Assembly (NCBI RefSeq): GCF_042186555.1
Contig: NC_133326.1
Location: 586,538,119 to 586,602,118 of the forward strand
DNA length: 64,000 nt
Direction: 5' to 3'
Origin: Aquarana catesbeiana
Taxonomy: Eukaryota > Chordata > Amphibia > Anura > Ranidae
Shown here one piece after another: positions 26,108-36,664 of this stretch. The notes below the pieces were generated by a model. The model worked only from the letters and a program-made list of their open reading frames with translations, was not told where the DNA came from and did not search any database. Each line of letters starts with the position of its first letter. Within the stretch, counting starts at the first letter, position 1. The position numbers and the translations under genes are program-made.

Positions 26108-26640
26108 ACATAGTTACATAGTTGGTAAGGTTCAATAAAGACATCAGTCCATCCAGTTCAACTTGCGTGTTCATAATCATTTCCCATATCCCTCTACACT
26201 GTGCTTGCTAAGATGTACGTCCAAGAGTTTTTGAAAACTATCAATACTTCCTGCTGACACCGCCAATTGTGGAAGTGAATGCCACATACTTACCGCCCTG
26301 ACAGTGAAAAAAACCCCAAAGCAGTTTAACATTAAACCGCTTCTCTTCCATGTTCATCTGGCCCCGTGTCATCTTACACTCCCTGAGACTGAATAGTTGA
26401 TTCCCTATGCCAGAATCACCATTGAGATATTTGTATATTGCTATCATATCTCCTCTCAAGCATCTCTTCTCCAGAGAGAATATGTTTAGTGCTTGTAGTT
26501 GTTCCTCATAACTGAGGTCCTCCTGTCCCTTTATTAACTTTCTTGCCCTTCTCTGAACTCGCTCCAGTTCCCGCACCACCCTCGTAAAGATTGATGACCA
26601 GAATTGGACAGAATACTCCAGATGTGGGGTGGTAGCGGGG
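26108..26640 (-). pseudogene. CR1/L2-like retrotransposon, ORF2 C-terminus and 3' end
   Basis: On the minus strand this reads PHLEYSVQFWS, then ELERVQRRARKLIKG, then LSYEEQL and FSLEKRCLRGD. This is the conserved C-terminal module after the reverse transcriptase in CR1/L2-type non-LTR elements. The 3' end, at the left, is followed by an acatagttacatag tail of the kind that ends such elements. Together with 28531-29560, which has the same orientation and precedes it in gene order, this may be one element split by later insertions. The clade (CR1 versus L2 or Rex) is uncertain. Confidence 0.75.
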
Positions 26641-26900
26641 AGCCACCTTCTCAGGCACAGATACCAGTCCAGTGATACCATGACAACCAGCGGAGAGTTT
26701 ATTGTCCTGTGTAAAGGGTATATATACAGGACCCTTCCAAGATGGCCGCCACAGACCCCCACCACAGGAAGCATCTTCCACCCAATGATGGCACATGTGG
26801 TGAGCATTTTCAGGCTAGGATTCCCCCTGATTGGGCACTAGTCCTCTGGAGGATTGATCGAAAGACTGCTGGGAATCTCTCTAGTTTGGATTGACATTTA
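26641..26900. other. Unassigned sequence between CR1-like part and MITE
   Basis: About 260 bp with no recognised gene or element ends. It contains a tatatata stretch near 26730 and 'aagatggccgcc'. It could be part of an LTR or another insertion; I cannot tell. Confidence 0.4.
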
Positions 26901-26938
26901 GGCTCCGTGCACACTATTGCGAATTGGATGGTTTCAAC

Positions 26939-28043
26939 TAGGGTTGTCCCGATACCGATACTAGTATCGGTATCGGCACCGATACCGAGCATTTGCCCAA
27001 GTACTTGTACTCGGGCAAATGCTCCCGATGCTTCACCCGATACCTAAAAGTCAGCAGTGATCGGCGCGTGGGGGAGATACAAGATTCTCCCCCAGCGGCT
27101 TTCAGCTGCTTTAGTGACACAGCGTGATCGCTCACCGCTGACTGTCACTGCATTATCCTCCATGCCCCCTCCGTTCCTCTGTGCCTCTCCGCTGTCCCCC
27201 TCCGTTCTTCTCTCTTTTTCTGTCCCCCTCCGCTGTCCCTTCCGTTCCTCTTTTCTCCTCTGTGCCTCTCCGCTGTCCCCTCCGTTCCCCCCCTCCTTCT
27301 CTGTCCCCCTCCGTTCTCCTCCTCCGTTCCTCTTTCCTCCTCTGTGCCTCTCCGCTGTCCCCTCCGTTCCCCCCCTCCTTCTCTGTCCCCCTCCGTTCTC
27401 CCCCTCCGTTCTCCTCCTCCGTTCCTCTTTCCTCCTCTGTGCCTCTCCGCTGTCCCCTCCGTTCCCCCCTCCTTCTCTCTCCCCCTCCTCCTTCCTTTGT
27501 GAATAGACAGAGTCAGCTGACTCTGTCCATTCACATAACTGAAACATTGTAATCTCCTGTGATTACGATGTGTCAGTTTATGAATGGAGAGGAGCCGCTG
27601 TCTTCTCTCCATTCATTTTAGTGCAGCTGAGGCTGCAGAGAAAGGGACTGGGGAATCTCTATCCTCTGTCTCTTTCTCTGTCTCAAGGGGGAGATATCAG
27701 AGGTCTGTTAAGACCCCTGATATCTCACCAAAGCCCCCCAACAGGGCTGATTAAAAAAAAAACACACACACATAGTGCAATAAAGAATAAAAAAAAATTA
27801 TTGTAAAAAATAAAAATTGTAAATTTAAAAAAAAAACAAAACAAAACACACACACATACACATACACCGTTCACCACCCCCCCCCCAAAAAAAAAAAAAA
27901 AAAAAGCACTGTTAAAAAAAAATAAAAAAAAACACTGTCCTGTGACATAAAAAAAAGTATCGGTATTCGGTATCGGCGAGTACTTGAAAAAAAGTATCGG
28001 TACTTGTACTCGGTCCTGAAAAAGTGGTATCGGGACAACCCTA
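26939..28043. mobile_element. Non-autonomous hAT-like transposon (1.1 kb)
   Basis: Terminal inverted repeats TAGGGTTGTCCCGATACC (left) and GGTATCGGGACAACCCTA (right), with an exact 8-bp target duplication GTTTCAAC at 26931-26938 and 28044-28051. Subterminal hairpins are conspicuous: a 'gatactagtatc' palindrome, 'ggtatcggcaccgatacc', and a longer hairpin around 26988-27025 built on 'gagcatttgccc'. There is no transposase. The interior holds a pyrimidine-rich tandem tract (27160-27495), a 22-bp perfect palindrome at 27506-27527, and A-rich and C-rich runs around 27750-27960. The family assignment rests on TSD length and end structure only. Confidence 0.85.
27160..27495. repeat. Pyrimidine-rich degenerate minisatellite
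   Basis: The plus strand is almost purely C/T. The phrase gtgcctctccgctgtccc starts at 27181, 27262, 27344 and 27439 (spacing 81, 82 and 95 bp). Open frames on both strands here follow from the skewed composition and are not genes. Long homopyrimidine tracts of this kind can form triplex structures (known property; inferred here). Confidence 0.8.
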
Positions 28044-28277
28044 GTTTCAACGCATCCAATTCGCATAGCAGGAGATTGTGACCGTCTCACAATGGAGCTG
28101 GTTCACACATCTCTGCAGTGGCTCTGGTGCAAATTACACAGGAGCCCTGGGCATCTCATGGTCTGTTTCAGGTCCAAATTTAGCCCAAAATTCGGGCTGA
28201 AATCTGACCTGAAACGGTGAATGGAGATGCACCGGACTCCTGCTGTGAGCCACTGCGTGCTCCAGTGTGAACCCAGC

Positions 28278-28530
28278 CTGAATGCTGTTTATCAGTTGCA
28301 TTCTGGTGAGTGCATATTGGTGAAGGAAGAGCACTAGAGTAACCTTTTAGTGAATGAGCACTGAAGCCACTTTACACATATATATTGTCACACTGCAAAG
28401 TATCATCTTTACTAATACTAATACGTGCATGATATGTGATAAGAGATCTTAATTCATTTTTAGTTTCTGTGTGTATTTTTTTATATGATTGCTGGAATAT
28501 TTAAGAGCTGCACTTTTTTGAGTTTTATTA
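28278..28530. other. AT-rich sequence, nothing recognised
   Basis: No gene or defined element boundary is visible between the MITE end and the CR1-like reverse transcriptase remnant. Confidence 0.5.
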
Positions 28531-29560
28531 TTGCTTATTAAATTGGTCACCCTTTTTCCTAGCAGCTCCACCTCCAAAGCGCTCATATCTCCCTGAAATA
28601 TAATATTCTGCTACCTTTGCTTGCTGCAGCTTGGCACTGCATGCATTGCTGAGTCTGTGATCTACCAGGACCCCCAGATCTTTTTCCATCCTGCATTCCC
28701 CCAGAGATTTCCCCCCTAGCGAGTAACTTGCATTCGTATTTTTAGCACCCAAATGCATTACTTTACATTTTTCAACACTAAACATCATTTACCATGTAGT
28801 TGCCCACCACATTATTTTATTGAGGTCCTCTTGTAAAATTTCTATATCTTGCTGTGAAGTTATTTTCCTACTTAGCTTTGTGTCGTCAGCAAACACTGTG
28901 ATTGAGCTATTTATACCAACCTCTATATCTTTTATAAAAAAATTAAACAGAATTTGTCCCATGGCAGAGCCTTGGGGTACCCCGCTTACCATTCCAGACC
29001 AATCTGAGTATTCACTATTTATCAGAACCCTTTTGACACACCCCTGTAACCAGTTTTCTATACATGTGCAAACCCTATGGTCCATGCCTACAGACCCCAG
29101 TTTGTGAAATAAACGTCTATATGGGACTGTATCAAATGCTTTTGCAAAATCCAGATACAGTACATCTTCCCTTATCTAGACGGCAGCTGAGCTCACATCC
29201 TTGTAGAATTTTAATAGATTGGTTTGGCAAGAAGGACCTTTCATAAACTCATGCTGATTACTTCTAAAGATACTGTTTTCATCAGCAAATTATTGGATAT
29301 AGTCATTATCATCCCCTCCAATAGTTTACATACTATCGAGTTAATTTGACTGGTCTTTAGTTCTCAGCTATATGTTTCAGCCCTTTTTTGAATATTGGTA
29401 CGACATTGGCCCTTTGCCAATCAGCTGGTACCATTCCTGTCTGTATGCGGTTCATAAAAATTAGGAATAGCGGTCTGGCTATAACCTGACTGAGTTCTTT
29501 GAGGACTCCCGGGTGTAAGCCATCCAGTCCTCATGATTTATTTGTGTTAAAAAAAAGTAT
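28531..29560 (-). pseudogene. CR1/L2-like reverse transcriptase fragment
   Basis: The minus strand shows a conserved reverse transcriptase palm: ENWLQG, then VSGVPQGS, then VFADDTKLSR with the catalytic Asp-Asp. Further on come VEKCKVMHLG and MEKDLGVLVD, all typical of the CR1/L2 group. The upstream part (29090-29560) carries the same family at DNA level but its frames are broken. Order and orientation match 26108-26640 as one disrupted element. Confidence 0.8.
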
Positions 29561-29838
29561 CTTGTTCCCTTAAAGATGTTATACAGCACAGTGCTTGTGC
29601 TGTGTCATTTGGCCCCCTGTATCACCTGCAATACCTGGCTGATCCTGCCTGGTTCTTCTCTCCCCCCCCGTAAACTGACCACAGTTTATTGAGCCCTGAA
29701 ACCGTGGTCAGTTTACATGCTTCCGCCATCTGCAGCCCTGCTCTCCTGTGTCCTCCTCCCCTCTCCCCTCCTTCCCTGTCAGCTCCGTGTCATGGCCTGC
29801 CCCCCCCCCCCGCTGCTGAAATAACTGTTAATGCGTTA

Positions 29839-30150
29839 TATAATCCTCTTTGTTTCCTAAGCAGGGGTGCCTCCGTCTCTGTGTTTTATAAAACAAAATG
29901 CTGTATATGCCTGATTTCAGTGCGCTGCTCGGCGATCACATGACCGGCCGTCTCTCTCTCTCTCCTCCTCTCCTCCCGAGTGATGTCAGTGGGCGATTTT
30001 CACCCCCTCCTGCTCTAGCTGTCAGACAGGGAAAGGAGTGAGCCGGCCGGTCGTGATCGGCGAGCAGCATAGTGAAATCAGTTATATACAGCATTTTTTT
30101 TATAAAACACAGAGGCACACAGGCTCAGGAAACAATGAGGATTATACAAA
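29839..30150. repeat. Inverted repeat with ~110-bp arms
   Basis: Left arm about 29839-29949 (from 'ataatcctctttgtttcc' to 'gaccggccg') is complementary to the right arm about 30042-30150 (from 'cggccggtcgtgatcgg' to 'aatgaggattat'). The loop is about 90 bp and CT/GC-rich. A smaller palindrome (gtaaactgaccacagttt / accgtggtcagtttac) lies at about 29670-29717. This looks like a MITE with broken outer ends. Confidence 0.7.
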
Positions 30151-30540
30151 GTCATGCAAGTCATGCAAGTGGCTTAACAACCACTTTAAAGAGGAGGTCC
30201 GCCCACCCCTGTAAAAATTAAAAGCCAGCAGCTACAAATACTGCAGCTGCTGACTTTTAATAATAGGAAACTTACCTGTGCTGGAGTCCAGTGATGTCGG
30301 CACCACAACTGATGTTTCCATCAGCTGTCGGGTGCTGCCGCTGCCATTGCCAGTAAGGGAACCCGGCAGTGCATCCCTACTGCGCATGCACGAGGCACCG
30401 CTACGCTCTCATACTGACCCAGTGGTGGGTGGAGGAGGGAGAAGGAGGGAGCCCAGACGCTGACGTAATTCGCCGCAGCCTGGACTACTGTAAGTGAGGA
30501 CAGGATGCCTGTCAACAATACCTGTCAAATTTAATTTGTT
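30151..30540. other. Unassigned sequence with repeat-like start
   Basis: Begins 'aaccactttaaagaggaggtcc', which resembles starts of dispersed frog repeats, and has a short internal inverted repeat (taaaagccagcagct / gcagctgctgactttta). No gene was recognised. Confidence 0.4.
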
Positions 30541-30713
30541 AATTTTTCAAAAATTGTGACAAAAAATTGCAACTTGAAAAAATGTTCCATGCCTCTTACT
30601 AAATGCCTCAATCTGTCTACTTTCCAAAAAGGGGTAATTTGGGAGGTATTTGTATTGTCCTGGCATTTTAAGGGTCTCAAGAAATAAGATAGACCGTTGG
30701 TACATCAGGATTT

Positions 30714-30775
<62 letters not shown>

Positions 30776-31140
30776 ATAGTTTGTGGACACTATAACTTTA
30801 ACACAAACCAATTAATATACACTAAATGGGATTTTCGTTACCAAAGACGTAGCAGAATACATTTTGGCCTAAATTAATGAAAACATTCGATTTTTTTAAT
30901 ATGTTTTATAACAGAAAGTAGAAAATATTGGTCATTTATATCGCAAAAAAATATCGCAAAAAATAAAATACCCAGTGGTGATCAAATACCACCAAAAGAA
31001 AGCTCTATTTGTGTGAAAATATTATAAAAATGTCATTTGCGTATAGTATTGCATGACCATGCAATTGCCAGTTTAAGTAGCACAGTGCTGAATAGCAAAC
31101 AATGGCCCAGTAAAGAAGGTGGTAAAACCATCCAGAGCTG
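30541..31140. repeat. Dispersed repeat, copy of the 16150-16862 family
   Basis: Shares collinear landmarks with 16150-16862: 'atgcctcttactaaat', 'ctactttccaaaaagg', 'ggtatttgta.tgtcctggc', 'accaccaaaagaaagctctatttgtg' and the end 'gaggtggctaa'. The hAT MITE present in the other copy is absent here. A (TA)n tract sits where the sequence 'aggatttcaa' ends. Confidence 0.8.
30716..30774. repeat. (TA)n microsatellite
   Basis: About 29 uninterrupted TA dinucleotides inside the dispersed repeat copy. Runs of TYR-ILE codons seen on both strands are artefacts of this tract. Confidence 0.97.
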
Positions 31141-31179
31141 AGGTGGCTAAATCAAAAATACAATCCAAACATGATTAAC

Positions 31180-32480
31180 CCTTTGGCTGCCAGGCCCTTT
31201 GCTCCATTTTGTACCCTCAGGTAACCAGATAATTGCAATTTTTCCTTTGTTTTTTATTTTTCACTTATAGCTTTCAGAATTTGTGAAAGACCCCCAAAAC
31301 CATATATTTTCTGAAAGCACATGATAAGTAGAATAAAAAGAAGGTGCTACTGATTTTTTAGACCCCGCGGTATTTGCGCAAACATTTATTGAACCATTAT
31401 TAGCAGATAAAAACACAGCTAATTTTACAAAATTTCTGCTAAATCCCTACTAAATATAAAAATGTAACCTGTATGAAGGTAATAAATAACAAAAAGTTAG
31501 AATTTTTACATTGCGCTTTTTTGCAAAATGGTGAAAATCGAACTTACTCAAAAATGTAAATATCCAAATTTCTCAAAAAATCGGAAGGTTTTGATTTTTC
31601 CCTTACAGCTTTCAGAATTTGTGAAAGACCCCCAAAACCATATATTTTCTGAAATAATATGACCTCTAGAATAAAAAGAAAGTGCTATTGATTTTTTAGA
31701 CCCTGTGGTATTTGCGCAAATGTTTATTGAACCAATATATTGGCAACAAATACACTAAAACCATTATTAGCAGATAAAAACACGGCTAATTTTACAAAAT
31801 TCCTGCTAAATCCCTATTAAATATAAAAGCTTAACCTGTATGGAGTTAATAAATAACAAAAAGTTTTCATTTTTACATTGCACCATTTTGCAAAATGGTG
31901 AAAATCAAACGTACGCAAAAATGTAAATATCTACATTTCTCTAAAAATCTGAAGGTTTTCATTTTCCCTTACAGCTTTTAGAATTTGTGAAAGACCCCCA
32001 AAACCATATATTTTCTGAAAGCATATGACCTCTGGAATGAAAATAAGGTGCTACTGATTTTTTTAGACCCCGCGGTATTTGCGAAATGTTTATCAAACCA
32101 ACATATTGGCAAAAAATAAACTAAAACCATTATAAGCAGATAAAAACACAGCTTATTTTACCAAATTCCTGCTAAAACCCTACTAAATATAAAAGCTTAA
32201 CCTGTATGGAGTTAATAAATAACAAATATTTGTACATTTTAAATTGCACCCTTTTGCAAAATGGTGAAAATCGAACGTAAGGTTTTCATTTTTCACTTAC
32301 AGCTTTCAGAATTTGAAAATACCCCTCAAACTAGACATTTTCTAAAAGCACATGGCCAGTAAAATAAAAAAAGGTGCTACTGATTTTTTGGGCCCCCGCA
32401 ATAATTGTGCAAATGTTCATCATATCGCTATTTTCACTAAAAATACACTAAAATCATTAATATTGCACATAAACACAACG
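31180..32480. repeat. 330-365-bp tandem repeat, about four units
   Basis: The phrase 'agctttcagaatttgtgaaag' (with variants) occurs near 31270, 31608, 31973 and 32302, giving unit lengths of about 338, 365 and 329 bp. Other shared landmarks are 'ccccaaaaccatatattttctg', 'gaccccgcggtattt', 'aaccattattagcagataaaa' and 'cttaacctgtatgga'. Unit ends vary by deletion. Very AT-rich, with no coding potential. Confidence 0.85.
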
Positions 32481-32500
32481 TAACTCCTGCTAAATTAGTA

Positions 32501-32886
32501 CTAAAGCCTCGTTCACATGTGGCATACTAAAGTGTACGCCCATGGGGGGCCATGTTTACCCGCACAGGGATGCACAGGTGTTCCGTGCATCCCCGTACAG
32601 GCAGTCCCATTTATGTCAATTGGGATGGAACGGCTGCATAGGCATAGCTGCTGTTCCCAATCTGACATCCGTGTGGGTGTGGGTACATGACCCCGAACGC
32701 AGGCAGTGTGAGCTCCGGGACATGCATGTGGACCTACATGGATGTAAAATTGGGAGCAATGGCTCTGTTCGTGCAGGTGCTGCATCCCAAATGACATCAG
32801 TGGGACTGCCTGCACAGAGATGCACGGAACACTTGTGCATCCCTGTAAAGGTACGCTGTGTATGCCCTGTGTGAACAAGGCCTTAG
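32501..32886. mobile_element. Foldback MITE (386 bp)
   Basis: Left end CTAAAGCCTCGTTCACATG is the approximate complement of the right end CTGTGTGAACAAGGCCTTAG. Inside, 'ggatgcacaggtgttccgtgcatcc' and 'ggatgcacgg...ttgtgcatccctgta' face each other. A related interior occurs at 60746-60995. No coding capacity. Confidence 0.75.
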
Positions 32887-33016
32887 GCCCCTTTCACACA
32901 AGCACACCGATCGGGTCTGCCTGTCCGTTTTCAGGCGGGCCCAATCGGACCACCCATTGTTCTCTATGGAGAGACTAATGTAAATGGACATGTGTCCATT
33001 TACACCTACCTGCATC
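32883..33016. mobile_element. MITE, left half (split by Gypsy element)
   Basis: Starts 'ttaggcccctttcacacaag', which is complementary to the end of the right half at 39398-39663 ('atgtgaaaggggtctta'). The 5-bp GCATC at 33012-33016 is the target duplication made by the LTR element. Confidence 0.75.
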
Positions 33017-34116
33017 TGTCACGTACCTGGTGGCGGATCCCAGAGTACAGGGAGTGGCCTCTCGTGTGCCTCTGGCTCAAGAACCCCTGATAGAGGAAAC
33101 AGGGACTCGAGAGCGCAGGGGGCCACAAGTGCCTGGCAGGTGGCAGGTGTCTCTGTAGTTCAACTGGAGCACTGGAACAGCGGACTGTAAGAAGATGCAC
33201 CGGATCACTGTCAGGAACACTGGAACCACTGGCTGTGAGGAGAAGCACTGTAGCAGGCAGGAACTCCGGAACAGCAGGCAGAAGGGAGGTGTTCTGTAGT
33301 TCAGCTGGAGCACTGGAACAGCAGGCTGTAAGAAGGTGCACTGGAACTCTGGCAGGAACACTGGAACCACTGGCTGTGAGAAGAAGCACTGTAGCAGGCA
33401 GGAACTCCGGAACAGCAGGCAGCAGGGAGGTGTTCTGTAGTTCAGCTGGAGCACTGGAACAGCAGGCTGTAAGAAGGTGCACTGGAACTCTGGCAGGAAC
33501 ACTGGAACCACTGGCTGTGAGAAGAAGCACTGTAGCAGGCAGGAACTCCGGAACAGCAGGCAGCAGGGAGGTGCTCTGTAGTTCAGCTGGAGCACAAGCA
33601 GAATCAGACAGGCCGGGTCAACACTGGCGGGCAAGCAGGTACCAAACGGAGGCAGAAGAGTAGTCGGGATACAGTCCGGGTTGGCAACAGGCAGGTAGCG
33701 GATAACCGTAGGAAGAGGCAGAAGAATAGTTAAATGAGCCTGGGTCAGGGACTGGCAGCAAACAGGAGTAGTCAGAAACAGGCCGGGTAAACAGGAAGCA
33801 GGTATTCAGGTAGCTTAGGGTCACAGGGAACGCTGTAGACCGGATAGCAAGAAAGCAGGCTCCTTTAAATAGGCCTAATGGCGCCAAACGCTGTCATACT
33901 GCACGTCTGCGCGCATCCGCGCGCACGCCCGTGTACCGATCATACGTGCCCGTTCGTACCATCGTGCACCCGCGTACACCCGTTCGTACTAGTGCGCACC
34001 CGCATGCGTCCGTTCGCGCCAACGCGCCTCCGCACGCGTCCTCTGGCTCTATCAACAGTGGTTCTGTTAACCGATCTTCCACTGACGGCTGTGCTAACAG
34101 GACGCCTTTCATGACA
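33017..34116 (-). repeat. Gypsy 3' LTR (left), 1100 bp
   Basis: Starts TGTCACGTACC and ends CATGACA in plus orientation. It contains three full 141-bp tandem units whose starts ('gtagttca') lie at 33155, 33296 and 33437, with a partial fourth at 33578. A GC-rich segment with many 'gcgc' and 'cgtac' words lies near 33900-34045. Because 141 is a multiple of three, long frames on both strands appear here; they are artefacts. Confidence 0.92.
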
Positions 34117-34135
34117 TTGCCCCCCCCAAGGGGCA
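34117..34135 (-). promoter_or_regulatory. Polypurine tract of the Gypsy element
   Basis: On the minus strand a G-rich run (CTTGGGGGGGGCAA) directly precedes the TGTCATG start of the 3' LTR, the position and composition expected for the plus-strand primer. It confirms minus orientation. Confidence 0.75.
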
Positions 34136-34646
34136 GCCTGCGGATGCCCAACTGTGCCATCTTACTTGGATGAGACTTTTTAAAGGCAAGAATCAACCTC
34201 CTCGCATGGATGTTGGACTCCGGCTCCCAGGAGTTCTCCTCAGGCCCGTACCCCTTCCACTTTACAAAAAACTGGACTTGGTTACGTCTCTTCCTGCAAT
34301 CCAGAATGGACTCAACCTCATATTCGGTTTCTCCGTCAATGATTACAGGTTCAGGGGGATCGACCCTCCGGTTGACAAAAGGATCAGAAACCGTGGGTTT
34401 GAGTAGGGCCACGTGAAAGACCGGGTGTATCCGGAATGACTCCGGTAACTTCAGTTCATAGGCCACATTATTAATCTTCCTTAGAACTGGGAAGGGACCC
34501 ACAAATTTAGGGCCCAATTTCTTGGAAGGACATGCCAATTTTAAATTCAATGTAGACAGCCAGACCTGATCCCCGGGCTTGAGGTCAAGCTCCCCCCTTC
34601 TCTTCTTGTCAAACACCTCTTTGTTGTAGTTCTGAGTACTTGCCAT
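34117..34646 (-). pseudogene. Gypsy integrase C-terminus with chromodomain
   Basis: The frame opens at 34646 with LDLKPGDQVWLST and KLGPKFVGPFPV, the GPY/F module of Ty3/Gypsy integrases. It ends with a chromodomain: YEVESILDCR, FFVKWKGYG, ENSWEPESNI (about 34290-34150). Such chromodomains direct integration toward methylated histone marks in related elements (established for chromoviruses; inferred here). The frame stays open through the polypurine tract into the LTR and stops only at 33894. Confidence 0.87.
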
Positions 34647-34899
34647 AGTCTCCTGCAGAAGTTTATTATTTGACTCAAAGAAGTTTAGATTCTCCTGGAC
34701 AGCTGGTACTGGGCGCTCCAGGATGTTACTGGACAGGAACAGAGGATGGAAACCATAATTTGCAAAAAACGGTGATTGCTTTGTGGCAGAATGGACAGAA
34801 TTGTTATAAGCAAATTCAGCAAGAGGTAGAAGCGGAGCCCAATCGTCCTGGGAGAAAGAAGAAAAGCAGTGCAGATACTGCTCCAGCGTCTGATTTGTT

Positions 34900-35600
34900 C
34901 TTTTCGTCTAGCCATTTGTTTGGGGGTGATAGGCAGAGGAGAAAGAAAGGTAAATTTTCAAAGATCCACAAAGCGCCCTCCAAAACTTGGAAGTAAATTG
35001 CACCCCCCGATCTGAAGTAATATTTGCAGGAATGCCATGAAGCCTCACCACTTCCCTGATAAATGTCCTTGCAGTCTCAGCAGCAGTAGGTGTGCCCTTC
35101 ATTGGTAAGAAATGAGCCAATATCCACCACTACAAAGATTGTAGTGTAGCCTTCAGAAGGTGGCAGCTCGACAATAAAATCCATGGAGATCATCCTAGTG
35201 GCGTCAACAGACCCCAAGCCTTACATTTGCTGCCCTTGTTTTGAATGCAAGTGGCACATGCTTCCACATAGTTCCTGCAATCTTTCCTTAACTGCGGCCA
35301 CCAGAATGTGCGTTGAAGGAGTTCAGATGTCTTGTGCACACCGAAATGGCCGGCCAACATGTGGTCATGACAGGAACTAAGAACTGCTGCTCGCAACTCC
35401 TGGGGTACAAAGATCTTAACCAAAGAAGCTCATCTCCGGACTGTAGGGCTGAATCAGGTGGAGCAGAGGCGTCCCTAGAAGCTTGCTTGATCTGTGAGAG
35501 TAGATCCCCTTGGAGCAGCAGAAAGTTTCCTGAGGACAAGATGGTGTCTGGAGATGGAGATGCTTCAGGTCCGTTGTACATTCGTGACAGTGCGTCAGGC
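34900..35600 (-). pseudogene. Gypsy integrase, zinc-binding and catalytic core
   Basis: The H2C2 zinc-binding domain is at 35423-35190: HDHMLAGHFGVHKT has the His pair, CATCIQNKG the Cys pair. The core follows in a different frame: SDRGVQFTSKFW holds the second catalytic Asp and AYHPQTNG lies just before the expected Glu region. At least two frameshifts separate zinc domain, core and C-terminus. Confidence 0.82.
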
Positions 35601-35639
35601 TTGGTGTTCTTTGATCCAGGGCGATAGGTTATGTGGAAT

Positions 35640-36664
35640 GAAAATCTGGTAAAGAAAAGTGCCCACCTGGCCTGTCATGGTCTTAATCTCTTGGCAGTCT
35701 TTAAATATTCCAGATTCTTGTGATCTGTATAAACAAAAATTGGATGAGCTGCTCCCTCCAGGAGATATCGCCACTCCTCAAGCGCGGCTTTAATCGCCAA
35801 CAATTCTCGATTGCCCACATCATAGTTTCTCTCTGCTTCGGATAATTTGTGAGAAAAGAAAGCGACTAGGTGCAAAAGAGCCCTAGGCCCCTGTCTCTGG
35901 GAAAGCACTGCACCAACCGCTATTTCCAAGGCGTCCACCTCCAAAATGTATGGTAATGTGGAATCAGGGTGCTTTAAGACTGAGGCTGAAACAAACAGAT
36001 CCTTTAGCGTTGTGAAGCCCACCTGAGCTTCAGTAGACCAATGGAACTTAAGGCCCTGCTTGGTTAACTTTGTAATGGGAGAAATGATGGTTGAGAATCC
36101 TTTGATGAATTTCCTGTAGAAATTCGCAAATCCTACAAAACGTTGGATTCCCTTCTTGTTGGTGGGAGCGGGCCAGTCCAAAATAGCAGAGACCTTCTGA
36201 GGGTCCATCTTAATACCCTCTACAGAGATAACTAGACCAAGGAACTGGATACTTTCTTGTTCAAAGACACATTTCTCAGGTTTGGCATAGAGGCCATGTA
36301 GCCGAAGTCAGGTCAAGACATTTCTGACATGTTTACGATGCTCAGCTAAAGAAGAAGAAAAAATAAGGATATCATCTAAGTAGATAATAACAAACAGGTC
36401 AAGATAGTCTCTGAAGATGTTATTCACAAAGTGTTGAAATGTAGCAGGGGCATTGCACAGTCCAAAGGGCATGACTAAATATTCAAAGTGCCCAAACCGG
36501 GTACGGAAAGCCATCTTCCATTCGTCTCCTCTACGAATGCGGACAAGGTTGTAGGCACCACGAAGATCCAGCTTGGAGAACACTACTGCAGACCCTAGTC
36601 TTTGAAAAAGTTCTGGCACCGAGGGCAAAGGGTATCGGTTCTTAATTGTGATTTTATTAAGTGC
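35640..36664 (-). pseudogene. Gypsy reverse transcriptase and RNase H
   Basis: RT palm in 36628-36308: FSKLDLRGAYNLVRI carries the first catalytic Asp, MPFGLCNAPATFQ the template grip, and VIIYLDDILIFS the YLDD catalytic pair. A stop near 36308 splits it from the thumb (FVGFANFYRKFIKGFS) in 36208-35675. RNase H follows with an Asp in LEVDALEIAVGAVLSQ, where the family usually has DAS, then Glu and Asp further on, ending FVYTDHKNLEYL. The enzyme would copy RNA into DNA, but the frame breaks preclude an intact protein. Confidence 0.85.

Larger units (their letters stand above)
26901..28277. mobile_element. MITE with GGCT..TTCACAC-type ends, split by a hAT element
   Basis: Left end 'aggctccgtgcacact' (26900) is mirrored by 'agtgtgaacccagcct' ending near 28277. 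The interior is split by the hAT element at 26939-28043: the 'gaattggatg' before it and 'gcatccaattcgcat' after it form the flanks of the pre-insertion site. The same type of end occurs at 58790-59155. No coding capacity. Confidence 0.6.

Noticed and set aside
27044..27612. Arg/Glu/Gly-rich and Pro/Ser-rich open frames on both strands
   Set aside because: They arise from the pyrimidine-rich degenerate repeat inside the hAT element and carry no conserved domain.
30547..30877. Open frames with Ile-Tyr repeats (also at 58151-58472)
   Set aside because: Translation of (TA)n microsatellites.
33006..33663. Leu/Ser/Ala-rich repeated open frames in the LTRs (also at 37903-39089)
   Set aside because: The 141-bp LTR unit is a multiple of three without stops, so frames stay open on both strands; no protein family was recognised.
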